DNA of 64,000 nucleotides from Tepidicella baoligensis (lineage in GTDB: Bacteria; Pseudomonadota; Gammaproteobacteria; Burkholderiales; Burkholderiaceae_C). Location of the stretch: NCBI RefSeq assembly GCF_013432195.1, contig NZ_JACCDB010000001.1, forward strand, positions 62,001 to 126,000. Direction: 5' to 3'. Below the pieces are notes generated by a model. The model saw only the letters and a list, made by a program, of their open reading frames with translations, had not been told where the DNA came from and did not search any database. Position 1 is the first letter of the stretch. Each line of letters opens with the position of its first letter. Of this stretch, positions 35,094-42,717 are shown one piece after another. The translations under genes were made by a program, and so were the position numbers.

Positions 35094-37059
35094 GCAGGGA
35101 AGCGAATGCCCGACGAGGAAAGACCACAGGCCGGGAAAGGGTGAATTCCTGGCGAGACCCGTTCAGCGAATGCACCGTGAACGCCAGTTCCGCGCGGGTG
35201 TCTCCCCACCGGAACGGGCGCGCCAGCCGCAGGTCCACCCGGCGATCCTTGGGCAAACCGCTCGTCACCGCCCGCCAGGCCATGGGCCCCCGGGCATAGA
35301 CCCACAGGGCCAGGGACCAGTCGTCGGGCAGTTCCTGCATCCATCCCAAGGTGGAAAACCGACGTGGGGGGATGCTCCGGTCCGCATTGGCGGGGCTGGC
35401 CCACCGAAACCGGTTGAGGTTGTGGTTCCACAGGAACTGGGTGCCCGCGTGGGGTTGCCAGCGCAGCTGGTATTCCAGGCCCTGGGTCCGAAAACCGTCG
35501 GTGTTCACGTAATCCCGCCCCAGCCCCCCGGTGAACATGGTCCTGATCTCGCGATCAAAACGCTCATCGTACAAGCGGGCGTCCACGGTCAGACCGTCTC
35601 CGGGGAAGCGTCCGTAATAGCTGATTTCGCGGCTGACCAGACGCTCGGGCTGCACCTGCCCACTCGAGAACAGGGTGCGGGTGATGAAAGTCCCATTCGG
35701 AAAGAAGTAGCGCACATCGGCAAACTGCTCGAACAGGGTCGGAGCCCGCTGCGCGGTGGATACCCCGAAGCGGATCGTGTGCCCCGGCAGCAGATGGTGA
35801 TTCACCATCAGCCGCGGCGAGACATAACCACCCGTGCCCCCATTCTCGCCGGCAAACAGCCCCGCATTCAATACCCAGTCGTCGGCGATGGACCACTCGA
35901 CGTTGCCGAACAAACGGGCATCCCACTGACGGATGCGGCCGTCGCGAAAGAACAGGGGGCGGGAAACGGCGCTGTCCTCTTTCAGCCCCACACCCCAGAC
36001 CCAACGCAGGCTTTCACTGGCACGGAATTGATGCTGGAACTCCGCATGCAGCCGGCGCTCCCGGTTGCCGAAGTCGATGACCACTCCCTGCAAACCCGGG
36101 AACTGGTAGATGAAGTCATCCTCCGCCTGTTCCTCGGTCCAGCTGAGCGTGCCCTGGAACGACTCGTCCACCGACGCTTGATAGGTCCAGCGCGCCTGCC
36201 AGTAGGCGCTGCGCCAGCGAACGTCACGCTCTGGGTTGTCGAAATGGCCGGACGCGGTGCTCGGGACCCCCTCGCCGGCCCGGTTGTCCGCATAACCGGC
36301 CGACAGCACGAGTTCGGACCGGGCATCGAGACGGATGTCGCCGCGCCATTGCAGCGTCACCAGCCGGGCATCGTCGTTGACGAAACGGTAGCCGTTGTCG
36401 CGCCGCTGCGCCACCGACAGACGGTGACTGGCATCCGCGTCTCCCCAGCCGTAGCGTGCATAGGCATCGCGGATGCCCCCCTCCCCCACCGCCAGGGCAA
36501 CGGTGCTGCCAATGGTGTCCTGCGGGTGCCGGGTGATGACGTTGATCACACCGAACAGGGCATTCGCACCGTAGGCAGCCGAGTTCGAACCCCGCAGCAC
36601 CTCAAGCCGCTCGACGTCCTCCAGGGAGATCATGTACAGCCCCCTGATGGTTCCGCCCAGGTAAGTCGAGGAGTAGACCGAGCGGCCATCGACGAGGACG
36701 AGGTTGCGTACCCCCAGCTCATCGACCGGCGCGTGATAGGCCGCCACCGGATTGGCCCCGTTGTAGCCCGACACCAGGTAGCCCGGGACCAGCCGCATCA
36801 GTTCGGCCAGGGTACGTGCACCGGACTGGCGAATGAGATCGCGGTCGATCACGGTGACCGCCCCGGGTGTGTCCTGCAGCGGCTGCGCGAGGCGGCTCAC
36901 GGTCAGGACCATCGGCACGTCGCCGAAGAAATCGTCCTCGGTCGGCAGACCCGGCGAGGCCTGCGCCCAACCTGCCGCCAACAGAAAACCCCACGAGAGA
37001 AGCCCGAAGGCTCTACAGCGCGGGGTTGTCCAGCAAGGCAAGGCACGCATGGGTGCCAT
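35080..37059 (-). CDS. TonB-dependent outer-membrane receptor
   Basis: A 659-residue receptor with a signal peptide ending near GWAQA, a plug domain (about 45-170: DTPGAVTVIDRDLIRQSGARTLAELMR and VLRGSNSAAYGANALFGVINVIT, each broken by turns) and a 22-strand-type barrel closing with SLHVEF, whose terminal Phe is needed for outer-membrane assembly. It is related to the vitamin B12/siderophore class; the ligand cannot be read. ATGs at 37059 and 37050 are both possible. It heads the three-gene operon with a binding protein and a diguanylate cyclase. I see no Fur box or cobalamin riboswitch in the 44 nt upstream. Confidence 0.9.
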   Translation of the reverse strand: MAPMRALPCWTTPRCRAFGLLSWGFLLAAGWAQASPGLPTEDDFFGDVPMVLTVSRLAQPLQDTPGAVTVIDRDLIRQSGARTLAELMRLVPGYLVSGYNGANPVAAYHAPVDELGVRNLVLVDGRSVYSSTYLGGTIRGLYMISLEDVERLEVLRGSNSAAYGANALFGVINVITRHPQDTIGSTVALAVGEGGIRDAYARYGWGDADASHRLSVAQRRDNGYRFVNDDARLVTLQWRGDIRLDARSELVLSAGYADNRAGEGVPSTASGHFDNPERDVRWRSAYWQARWTYQASVDESFQGTLSWTEEQAEDDFIYQFPGLQGVVIDFGNRERRLHAEFQHQFRASESLRWVWGVGLKEDSAVSRPLFFRDGRIRQWDARLFGNVEWSIADDWVLNAGLFAGENGGTGGYVSPRLMVNHHLLPGHTIRFGVSTAQRAPTLFEQFADVRYFFPNGTFITRTLFSSGQVQPERLVSREISYYGRFPGDGLTVDARLYDERFDREIRTMFTGGLGRDYVNTDGFRTQGLEYQLRWQPHAGTQFLWNHNLNRFRWASPANADRSIPPRRFSTLGWMQELPDDWSLALWVYARGPMAWRAVTSGLPKDRRVDLRLARPFRWGDTRAELAFTVHSLNGSRQEFTLSRPVVFPRRAFASLHVEF

Positions 37060-37103
37060 GGTATCAGGGGGTTGTCAGCCTGACCTGTATCTGTGGCGGG
37101 GTT

Positions 37104-37769
37104 TCAACGGAAACGGGGCTGGGGCCGGGTGGCCAGCTCGCCCTGCACAGTCGCCAGGTAGTTCGCCATCTGGCGCAGTTCCTGCAGTGAATACTGGGCG
37201 ACGATACCACCCATGATCGGGTTGCTGCGGCCGATGATGGGGTTGCCCTGAACCTGGTAGGACTTCAGTGCCACGTAAAGATAATCGGCGTACTGGCCGC
37301 CGATCTTGGGGTAGCTGGGATCGATGGGGCTGCTGAAGTTGGCGCCGTGGCAGGAGGCACATGCGCCCCGCTCCAGCAAGGCGGCGACGACGGCGTTGGG
37401 CGCACGGGGGGTTTCCGGTGCCTTCACGTCACCGTTGTGGGCGGCATAGAAAGCCGACAGGTCGGCGATGTCCTGCTCGCTGAGCGAGCCGGCGATGCCA
37501 CGCATGGTGGGGTGCTTGCGGTCGCCGCGCTGGTAGGCCACCAGCGATGCGGCAATGTACTGCGCCGTCTGCCCGGAAATCTTGGGCACCTTGTGGATTT
37601 CAGGGAAGCTGTTTTGGTAACCCGGAATGCCGTGGCAGCCGATGCACATGGCGGCCTTGGCTTCGCCAGCCTTCACGTCACCCGCCACCTGTGCCTGGGC
37701 AGCAAAAGACACGGCAACGGTCGCGCTTGCGACAACGGTTTTCAACAAGGTAAACAACGGTTTGTTCAT
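37104..37769 (-). CDS. Diheme cytochrome c4-type protein
   Basis: A 221-residue periplasmic electron carrier with signal peptide (cleavage after AAQAQ) and two heme-attachment motifs, CIGCH at 42-46 and CASCH at 137-141. Axial methionine candidates are Met89 (HPTMRGIAG) and the Met in NPIMGGIV. The two halves are homologous, as in cytochrome c4, which passes electrons to terminal oxidases. I took the ATG at 37769; the frame upstream is open but lacks a signal-peptide pattern. It diverges from moxR and ends 44 nt before the TonB receptor gene on the same strand. Confidence 0.9.
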   Translation of the reverse strand: MNKPLFTLLKTVVASATVAVSFAAQAQVAGDVKAGEAKAAMCIGCHGIPGYQNSFPEIHKVPKISGQTAQYIAASLVAYQRGDRKHPTMRGIAGSLSEQDIADLSAFYAAHNGDVKAPETPRAPNAVVAALLERGACASCHGANFSSPIDPSYPKIGGQYADYLYVALKSYQVQGNPIIGRSNPIMGGIVAQYSLQELRQMANYLATVQGELATRPQPRFR

Positions 37770-37794
37770 TTTGCAAGCACAATCAGAAGGACGT

Positions 37795-37822
37795 TTGACA
37801 AAAATCAACGCGCGATTATATA
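37795..37822 (+). promoter_or_regulatory. Sigma-70 promoter for moxR
   Basis: TTGACA at 37795-37800 is a perfect -35 box. After a 16-nt spacer follows TATATA at 37817-37822. The predicted start lies about 70 nt before the moxR ATG at 37901. It is the cleanest vegetative promoter in the window and lies in the region divergent to the cytochrome gene. Confidence 0.7.
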
Positions 37823-37900
37823 GACTCGCTCCACCTGCCAACCCCTTGAAAACCCTTGGCCGTATCCTGCGGGACAGCGGCCCAGTCCCCGCAAAGACCC

Positions 37901-38743
37901 ATGAAATTCACCGGATCCTCCAACTACGTCGCCACCCAGGACCTGATGCTCGCCGTCAATGCGGCCATCCAGCTCAAGCGCCCCCTGCTCGTCAAGGGCG
38001 AACCCGGCACCGGCAAGACCATGCTCGCCGAGGAAGTGGCCCAGGCGCTCGGCATGCCGCTGCTGCAGTGGCACATCAAGTCCACCACCAAGGCGCAGCA
38101 GGGCCTGTACGAGTACGACGCGGTCAGCCGGCTGCGCGACAGCCAGCTCGGCGACGACCGGGTCAAGGACATCCAGAACTACATCGTCAAGGGCGTGCTG
38201 TGGCAGGCCTTCACGGCCGAGCAGCCCGTGGCCCTGCTGATCGACGAGATCGACAAGGCCGACATCGAATTCCCCAACGATCTGCTGCGCGAGCTCGACC
38301 GCATGGAGTTCTACTGCTACGAGACCCGGGAACTCATCCGGGCCAAACACCGGCCGCTGGTGTTCATCACGTCGAACAACGAAAAAGAACTGCCCGACGC
38401 CTTCCTGCGCCGCTGCTTTTTCCACTACATCAAGTTCCCCGACGCCACGACCATGAAGCAGATCGTGGACGTGCATTACCCCGGGCTGAAAGACGAGCTC
38501 CTGACGGCAGCGATGAAAACCTTCTTCGACATCCGCAACCTGCCGGGCCTGAAGAAAAAACCCTCCACCAGCGAGTTGCTGGACTGGCTCAAGCTGCTGA
38601 TGGCCGAGGACATTCCGCTGGAGGCGCTGCAGAGCCAGGACAACAAGGTGAGCGTGCCCCCCTTGGTGGGGGCGCTGCTGAAGAACGAGCAGGACATCAC
38701 GCTGTTCGAGAAGCTGGTGTTCATGAACCAGCGCAACCGATGA
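37901..38743 (+). CDS. MoxR-family AAA+ ATPase
   Basis: A 280-residue AAA+ ATPase: Walker A GEPGTGKT at 33-40, Walker B ALLIDEIDKADIEF, sensor-1 VFITSNNEKELPDAFLRR with the arginine finger. MoxR ATPases act as chaperones that insert metals or assemble complexes and normally work with a VWA-domain protein encoded next door. Here the VWA gene starts at 39708, with a vapBC module in between. ATG at 37901. The downstream 203 nt before vapB hold a short unexplained open frame. Confidence 0.88.
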   Translation: MKFTGSSNYVATQDLMLAVNAAIQLKRPLLVKGEPGTGKTMLAEEVAQALGMPLLQWHIKSTTKAQQGLYEYDAVSRLRDSQLGDDRVKDIQNYIVKGVLWQAFTAEQPVALLIDEIDKADIEFPNDLLRELDRMEFYCYETRELIRAKHRPLVFITSNNEKELPDAFLRRCFFHYIKFPDATTMKQIVDVHYPGLKDELLTAAMKTFFDIRNLPGLKKKPSTSELLDWLKLLMAEDIPLEALQSQDNKVSVPPLVGALLKNEQDITLFEKLVFMNQRNR

Positions 38744-38747
38744 GCGG

Positions 38748-38957
38748 GTGTTGGCACGAAGCGTCTTGCAGGCCATTGCCGCCGATGGCGAGCTGTGCAA
38801 GCCGCTCAGCGGCAAATGGCCAGAAGCGAAGGCGCTACTGCTGTACCTGTTGAGGCAGCGAGGATTTGAGTGGAAACAAGGACAGTCCTGGCGCCAGCAA
38901 ACGTACAATGTGTATATACATCACGGATACACAAAGGGGATCCTATATGGCCACTGA
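38748..38957 (+). other. Short open frame between moxR and vapB, possible gene remnant
   Basis: A 69-codon frame with a TTG start opens 4 nt after the moxR stop and runs past the vapB start. The first 50 residues look protein-like (AIAADGELCKPLSGKWPEAK, then ALLLYLLRQRGFEWKQGQSW), while the end is formed by the vapBC control region and is not. I do not recognise the family. No ribosome-binding site is evident. It may be the leftover of a gene cut when vapBC entered. Confidence 0.25.
38904..38920 (+). promoter_or_regulatory. vapBC operator/promoter region
   Basis: A -10-like TACAAT at 38904-38909 is followed by the perfect palindrome TGTATATACA at 38911-38920. It lies 26 nt upstream of the vapB ATG. 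VapB-type antitoxins usually bind such palindromes to repress their own operon. The same ten bases occur at the hut promoter (7132-7141). Confidence 0.5.
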
Positions 38958-39273
38958 ATTCTCCTCCAAGAACCCTTCGGTACGGCGCCAGGAAACATCG
39001 GTTTTCCAATCCGGCAACAGTCAGGCGGTTCGCATACCCAAAGAGTTCCAGCTAAACACCAAGCGGGTCGAGATTTTTCGCGAGGGCCGCTCCATCGTCC
39101 TGCGCCCCAAACCCATGACTGCCGCCGAAGCCCTAGACGACCTACCCGTACTGACCGAGGCCGAAGCCGCGGCTCTGGACAGAGCCATGGAACAATTGGA
39201 TGACCTGCCGCCGTTGGACGAACCTGTCTGGGGAGCCACCGAGAAGGCAAGCAAGAAAACCCGCCGCGCATGA
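38947..39273 (+). CDS. vapB: VapB-type antitoxin (AbrB/SpoVT domain)
   Basis: A 108-residue antitoxin. Residues 15-60 form the swapped-hairpin AbrB domain (VFQSGNSQAVRIPKEFQL and VEIFREGRSIVLRPK), which binds the operator. The acidic C-terminal half (LDDLPVLTEAEAAALDRAME) should wrap the toxin. The ATG at 38947 has AAAGGGGA upstream. It overlaps vapC by 4 nt. Base composition is a little lower in GC than the flanking moxR and VWA genes, in line with later arrival. Confidence 0.88.
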   Translation: MATEFSSKNPSVRRQETSVFQSGNSQAVRIPKEFQLNTKRVEIFREGRSIVLRPKPMTAAEALDDLPVLTEAEAAALDRAMEQLDDLPPLDEPVWGATEKASKKTRRA

Positions 39274-39674
39274 AGCTGAAGTACCTGCTGGATTCCGACG
39301 TGTTCTCATTGATGGTCAAGGGCCGAGACCCGTCCATTCAGGAGCGGCTGACCCGGCTGAAAGCAGGTGAGGCGGTGCTGTCGGTCATCACCTCCGGGGA
39401 ATTTCATTACGGCGTGATGCACGCACCCATCTCAGCCCTGCGGGACCAGCGGGCCAAGCGGCTGATGGTTTTCTTTGGCGTGCTGCCGCTCGACCAGGAT
39501 GCTGCGATCGCCTATGGACGCATCCGCGCCGACCTGCGCACCCTTGGTACACCTATTGGCCCAAACGACCTGTGGCAGGCAGCGCTGGCCCAAGCCAAAG
39601 GCCTGACGCTGGTCACACGAAACGGACGGGAGTTTTCGCGGGTGCAGGGGTTGAAAGTGGAAGGCTGGGATTGA
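39270..39674 (+). CDS. vapC: VapC-type PIN-domain toxin
   Basis: A 134-residue PIN-domain ribonuclease. The acidic active-site residues are in place: Asp8 in LLDSDVF, Glu44 in TSGEFHYG, Asp100 in IGPNDLWQAALA, and Asn118 in TRNGREF. VapC toxins cut initiator tRNA, other tRNAs or rRNA and are neutralised by VapB. It overlaps vapB by 4 nt, which couples their synthesis. The pair appears intact and therefore probably active. Confidence 0.9.
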   Translation: MKLKYLLDSDVFSLMVKGRDPSIQERLTRLKAGEAVLSVITSGEFHYGVMHAPISALRDQRAKRLMVFFGVLPLDQDAAIAYGRIRADLRTLGTPIGPNDLWQAALAQAKGLTLVTRNGREFSRVQGLKVEGWD

Positions 39675-39707
39675 CATGCGCTACACCAGAAGAAGAGGGA
39701 CCCCCCC

Positions 39708-40895
39708 ATGCTGATCGATTTCTTCTACACCCTGCGCGCCGCCAAGCTGCCGGTCTCGGTCAAGGAATACCTGACGCTGCTGGAATGCCTGCAGCAGGAC
39801 GTGGTGGGCCCGCGCAACCCGGACGCCTGCACGCTCGACGACTTCTACTACCTGGCCCGCACCGCGCTGGTGAAGGACGAGAAGCACTTCGACAAGTTCG
39901 ACCGCGCCTTCGCGGCCTACTTCAAGGGCGTGGAGATGCTGACCGACTTCACGAAGGACATCCCCGCCGACTGGCTGCGCAAGGAGATCGAACGGCTGCT
40001 CAGTGACCAGCAAAAGGCCAACGCGCCCAAGATGGACTGGGACGAGCTGATGGAGACGCTGAAGAAACGCCTGGAAGAGCAGAAGGAACGGCACGAAGGC
40101 GGATCGAAGTGGATCGGCACCGGCGGCACCAGCCCCTTCGGCCACGGCGGCCACAATCCGCAGGGCATCCGCATCGGTGGCAAGGGCGGCGGCAAGAGTG
40201 CCGTGAAGGTATGGGAACAACGCGCCTACCGCGACTACGACGACACGCAGGAACTGGGCACGCGCAACATCAAGATGGCGCTGCGCCGCCTGCGCAAATT
40301 CGCCCGCGAGGGCAACGAACTGGAGCTGGACCTGCCCGACACCATCCGCGCCACGGCCGCCAATGCCGGCTGGCTCGACATCAAGATGGTGCCGGAGCGA
40401 CACAACAACGTCAAAGTGCTGCTGCTGATGGACGTGGGCGGTACGATGGACGAACACATCCAGCGGGTGGAGGAACTCTTCAGCGCCGCCAAAAATGAAT
40501 TCAAACACCTGGAGTTCTACTATTTCCACAACTGCGTGTACGACTACGTGTGGAAGAACAACCGCCGCCGCTATGCCGAAAAGTTCGAGACATGGGACGT
40601 GATCCGCAAGTACAACAAGGATTACAAGCTCATCTTCGTGGGCGATGCGACCATGAGCCCCTACGAAATCCTGCAGCCCGGCGGCAGTGTCGAATACAAC
40701 AACGAAGAGGCCGGCGCCGAATGGCTGCAACGCCTCACGCATGCCTTTCCGCGCTTCGCCTGGATCAATCCCGAACCACAGGGCATGTGGCAGTACCGCC
40801 AGAGCATCGCCATCATCCAGCAACTCATGGGCCAGCGCATGTACCCGCTCACGCTCAAGGGGCTGGAGGAGGCCATGCGGGCACTGTCGAAGTGA
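39708..40895 (+). CDS. VWA-domain (CoxE-like) protein, partner of MoxR
   Basis: A 395-residue cytoplasmic protein with a C-terminal von Willebrand A domain. The metal-ion-dependent adhesion site is MDVGGTMDEH at 241-250, where DxGGT replaces the usual DxSxS, a form known in CoxE-like proteins. A Gly-rich stretch at 136-162 (GTGGTSPFGHGGHNPQG) links the helical N-terminal region to the domain. Such proteins work with MoxR ATPases in metal insertion or complex assembly. Start at 39708 with a GAAGAAGAGGGA site upstream. It overlaps tamA by 4 nt. Confidence 0.87.
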   Translation: MLIDFFYTLRAAKLPVSVKEYLTLLECLQQDVVGPRNPDACTLDDFYYLARTALVKDEKHFDKFDRAFAAYFKGVEMLTDFTKDIPADWLRKEIERLLSDQQKANAPKMDWDELMETLKKRLEEQKERHEGGSKWIGTGGTSPFGHGGHNPQGIRIGGKGGGKSAVKVWEQRAYRDYDDTQELGTRNIKMALRRLRKFAREGNELELDLPDTIRATAANAGWLDIKMVPERHNNVKVLLLMDVGGTMDEHIQRVEELFSAAKNEFKHLEFYYFHNCVYDYVWKNNRRRYAEKFETWDVIRKYNKDYKLIFVGDATMSPYEILQPGGSVEYNNEEAGAEWLQRLTHAFPRFAWINPEPQGMWQYRQSIAIIQQLMGQRMYPLTLKGLEEAMRALSK

Positions 40896-42715
40896 ACGAA
40901 CCGCACAGGCCGCACCCTTGGCGTCTGGGCCTTTGGTGGGTCCTGTGCTGGTGGGCTTGGTGGATCCCCGCCCACTGGGTCCAGGCACAGGAAGCGCCTG
41001 CTTCATTCGAGGTCACGATCGACGCCCCTGAGCCGCTCGACGCTTTTGTGGCCCGGCATGCCGAGTTGCAGCGCTTCAAGAGCCTGCCTGACCTGAGCCG
41101 GGCCGAACTCGAACGGCTGGTGGCGCAGGCGCCACAGAACCTGCGCGACCTGTTGGCCACCCAGGGCTATTTCTCCCCTACGGTGGAGGTGCGGCTGACT
41201 GGCCTGGACCGGTCTGTCCCCCAGGTGCACATCCGCATCGAACCCGGCCCACTCACACGCGTGGCGCTGGTCCAGATCACGCTGGAAGGCGACGCCAAAG
41301 ACCAACCGGAGGCCGCCGCACAGCGCGAGCGGCTGATAGGCGAATGGTTGCTCCCGGTGGGCCAGGCGTTCAGCCAGTCGGCCTGGAGCAATGCCAAATC
41401 GCGTGCGCTGCGCACCCTGACCGAAGTGCGTTATCCACGCGCCCAACTGGTCAACAGCCTGGCCGACATCGTCCCCGAGGCCAACGAAGCCAACCTGTAT
41501 CTGGTGCTGGACTCGGGCCCAGCCCATTTCTTTGGCGACGTGACCGTGGAAGGCGCCGAGCGCTACGACGCAGAAATGGCCCGCCGGCTGGTGCGACTGG
41601 CGGGCGTGCGCCCAGGAGAACCCTACGACGAAGCCCTGCTCCAGGCCGCCCAACAGCGGCTCACGGAAAGCGGCTACTATCCGTCGGCTTTTGTGCTCCT
41701 GGCCCCGGACGGAGAACCGGCGCAGAACACCGTGGTGGCCCGGGTGCGGGAAGCGCCGCTGCAGAAGGTGGTGATCGGGGTCGGCGCCAGCACCGACGGT
41801 GGCGCGCGCTTCACCCTCGAACACACCCACCACCGCCTGCCCGGCCTGGGCTGGCGCGCCCTGTCCCGATTCCAGGCCGAGCGCGACACCTCCACCCTCG
41901 GCCTGGATCTGAGCACCCCCGTAGACGACAAAGGTTGGCGCTGGCTGACCGCTGGCGAGTGGAAGCGGCAGGAAGATGATGGGGACCGCGTGACGCGGAG
42001 CCAGCAGTACCGGGTCGGGCAGGGGCAGGACGGCACAGTGCTGGATCGCAGCTACTACTTGCAATTCGACCGCTCTCGCATCCGGGAACAGGGCATGACC
42101 ATGCCGGCTGCCACGTCGGTGAGTGCCAACTATGCGTGGACGCGGCGGGCCTTTGACGACCTCACCGCCCCCCAGCGCGGTTACGGTCTGGCCGTGGAGC
42201 TGGGCGTCGGCGTGACGCTGAGACAGGACCGCAAGCCTTACCTCCGCAGCCGGGTGCGCTGGCTCGGATACTGGCCGGTCGAGGCGGCCGGCGAGCGCGC
42301 GAGCCGGCTCGCCCTGAGGCTGGAGGGCGGGGCGATCTGGGCCCAGCAGGATGCTCCCGTGCCGGTCACGCAACGGTTTCTGGCCGGCGGCGACCAGAGT
42401 GTGCGCGGCTATGCCCAGCGCGAAATCGGCGTGCCCCTGCCAACCGGTGGCGTGGAAGCCGGCAAGCTGCTGACGGTCGCCAGCCTGGAGTGGCAGCGCC
42501 CCCTGTGGCGTGACGGCCAGAAAACCCCCTGGGAGAGCGTGGTCTTCCTGGATGCCGGCGCGGTGTCCGACCGCAGGGCCGACCTCAAGCCCAAGGTGGG
42601 CGTGGGAGCCGGGGTACGGTACAACAGCCCCGTCGGCCCCCTGCAGGCCGACCTGGCCTATGGCGTGGACAGCAAGCGCCTGCGGTTGCACCTGAACGTG
42701 GGGTTCACCTTCTGA
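40892..42715 (+). CDS. tamA: TamA, outer-membrane Omp85 translocation subunit
   Basis: A 607-residue Omp85 protein. The start is most likely the GTG at 40892, which overlaps the VWA gene stop as GTGA and gives a good signal peptide (LGLWWVLCWWAWWIPAHWVQAQ, split at its turn). POTRA domains occupy about 50-290 (LLATQGYFSPTVEVRLTG; LTESGYYPSAFVL), and a 16-strand barrel follows with the lid motif GGDQSVRGYAQREIG and a terminal NVGFTF. TamA works with TamB, encoded 2 nt downstream, in moving lipids or autotransporters to the outer membrane. Confidence 0.92.
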   Translation: MNEPHRPHPWRLGLWWVLCWWAWWIPAHWVQAQEAPASFEVTIDAPEPLDAFVARHAELQRFKSLPDLSRAELERLVAQAPQNLRDLLATQGYFSPTVEVRLTGLDRSVPQVHIRIEPGPLTRVALVQITLEGDAKDQPEAAAQRERLIGEWLLPVGQAFSQSAWSNAKSRALRTLTEVRYPRAQLVNSLADIVPEANEANLYLVLDSGPAHFFGDVTVEGAERYDAEMARRLVRLAGVRPGEPYDEALLQAAQQRLTESGYYPSAFVLLAPDGEPAQNTVVARVREAPLQKVVIGVGASTDGGARFTLEHTHHRLPGLGWRALSRFQAERDTSTLGLDLSTPVDDKGWRWLTAGEWKRQEDDGDRVTRSQQYRVGQGQDGTVLDRSYYLQFDRSRIREQGMTMPAATSVSANYAWTRRAFDDLTAPQRGYGLAVELGVGVTLRQDRKPYLRSRVRWLGYWPVEAAGERASRLALRLEGGAIWAQQDAPVPVTQRFLAGGDQSVRGYAQREIGVPLPTGGVEAGKLLTVASLEWQRPLWRDGQKTPWESVVFLDAGAVSDRRADLKPKVGVGAGVRYNSPVGPLQADLAYGVDSKRLRLHLNVGFTF

Positions 42716-42717
42716 CC

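Noticed and set aside
37060-37103. Fur box or cobalamin riboswitch before the TonB receptor
   Set aside because: The 44 nt are too short for a riboswitch and I see no Fur-like dyad.
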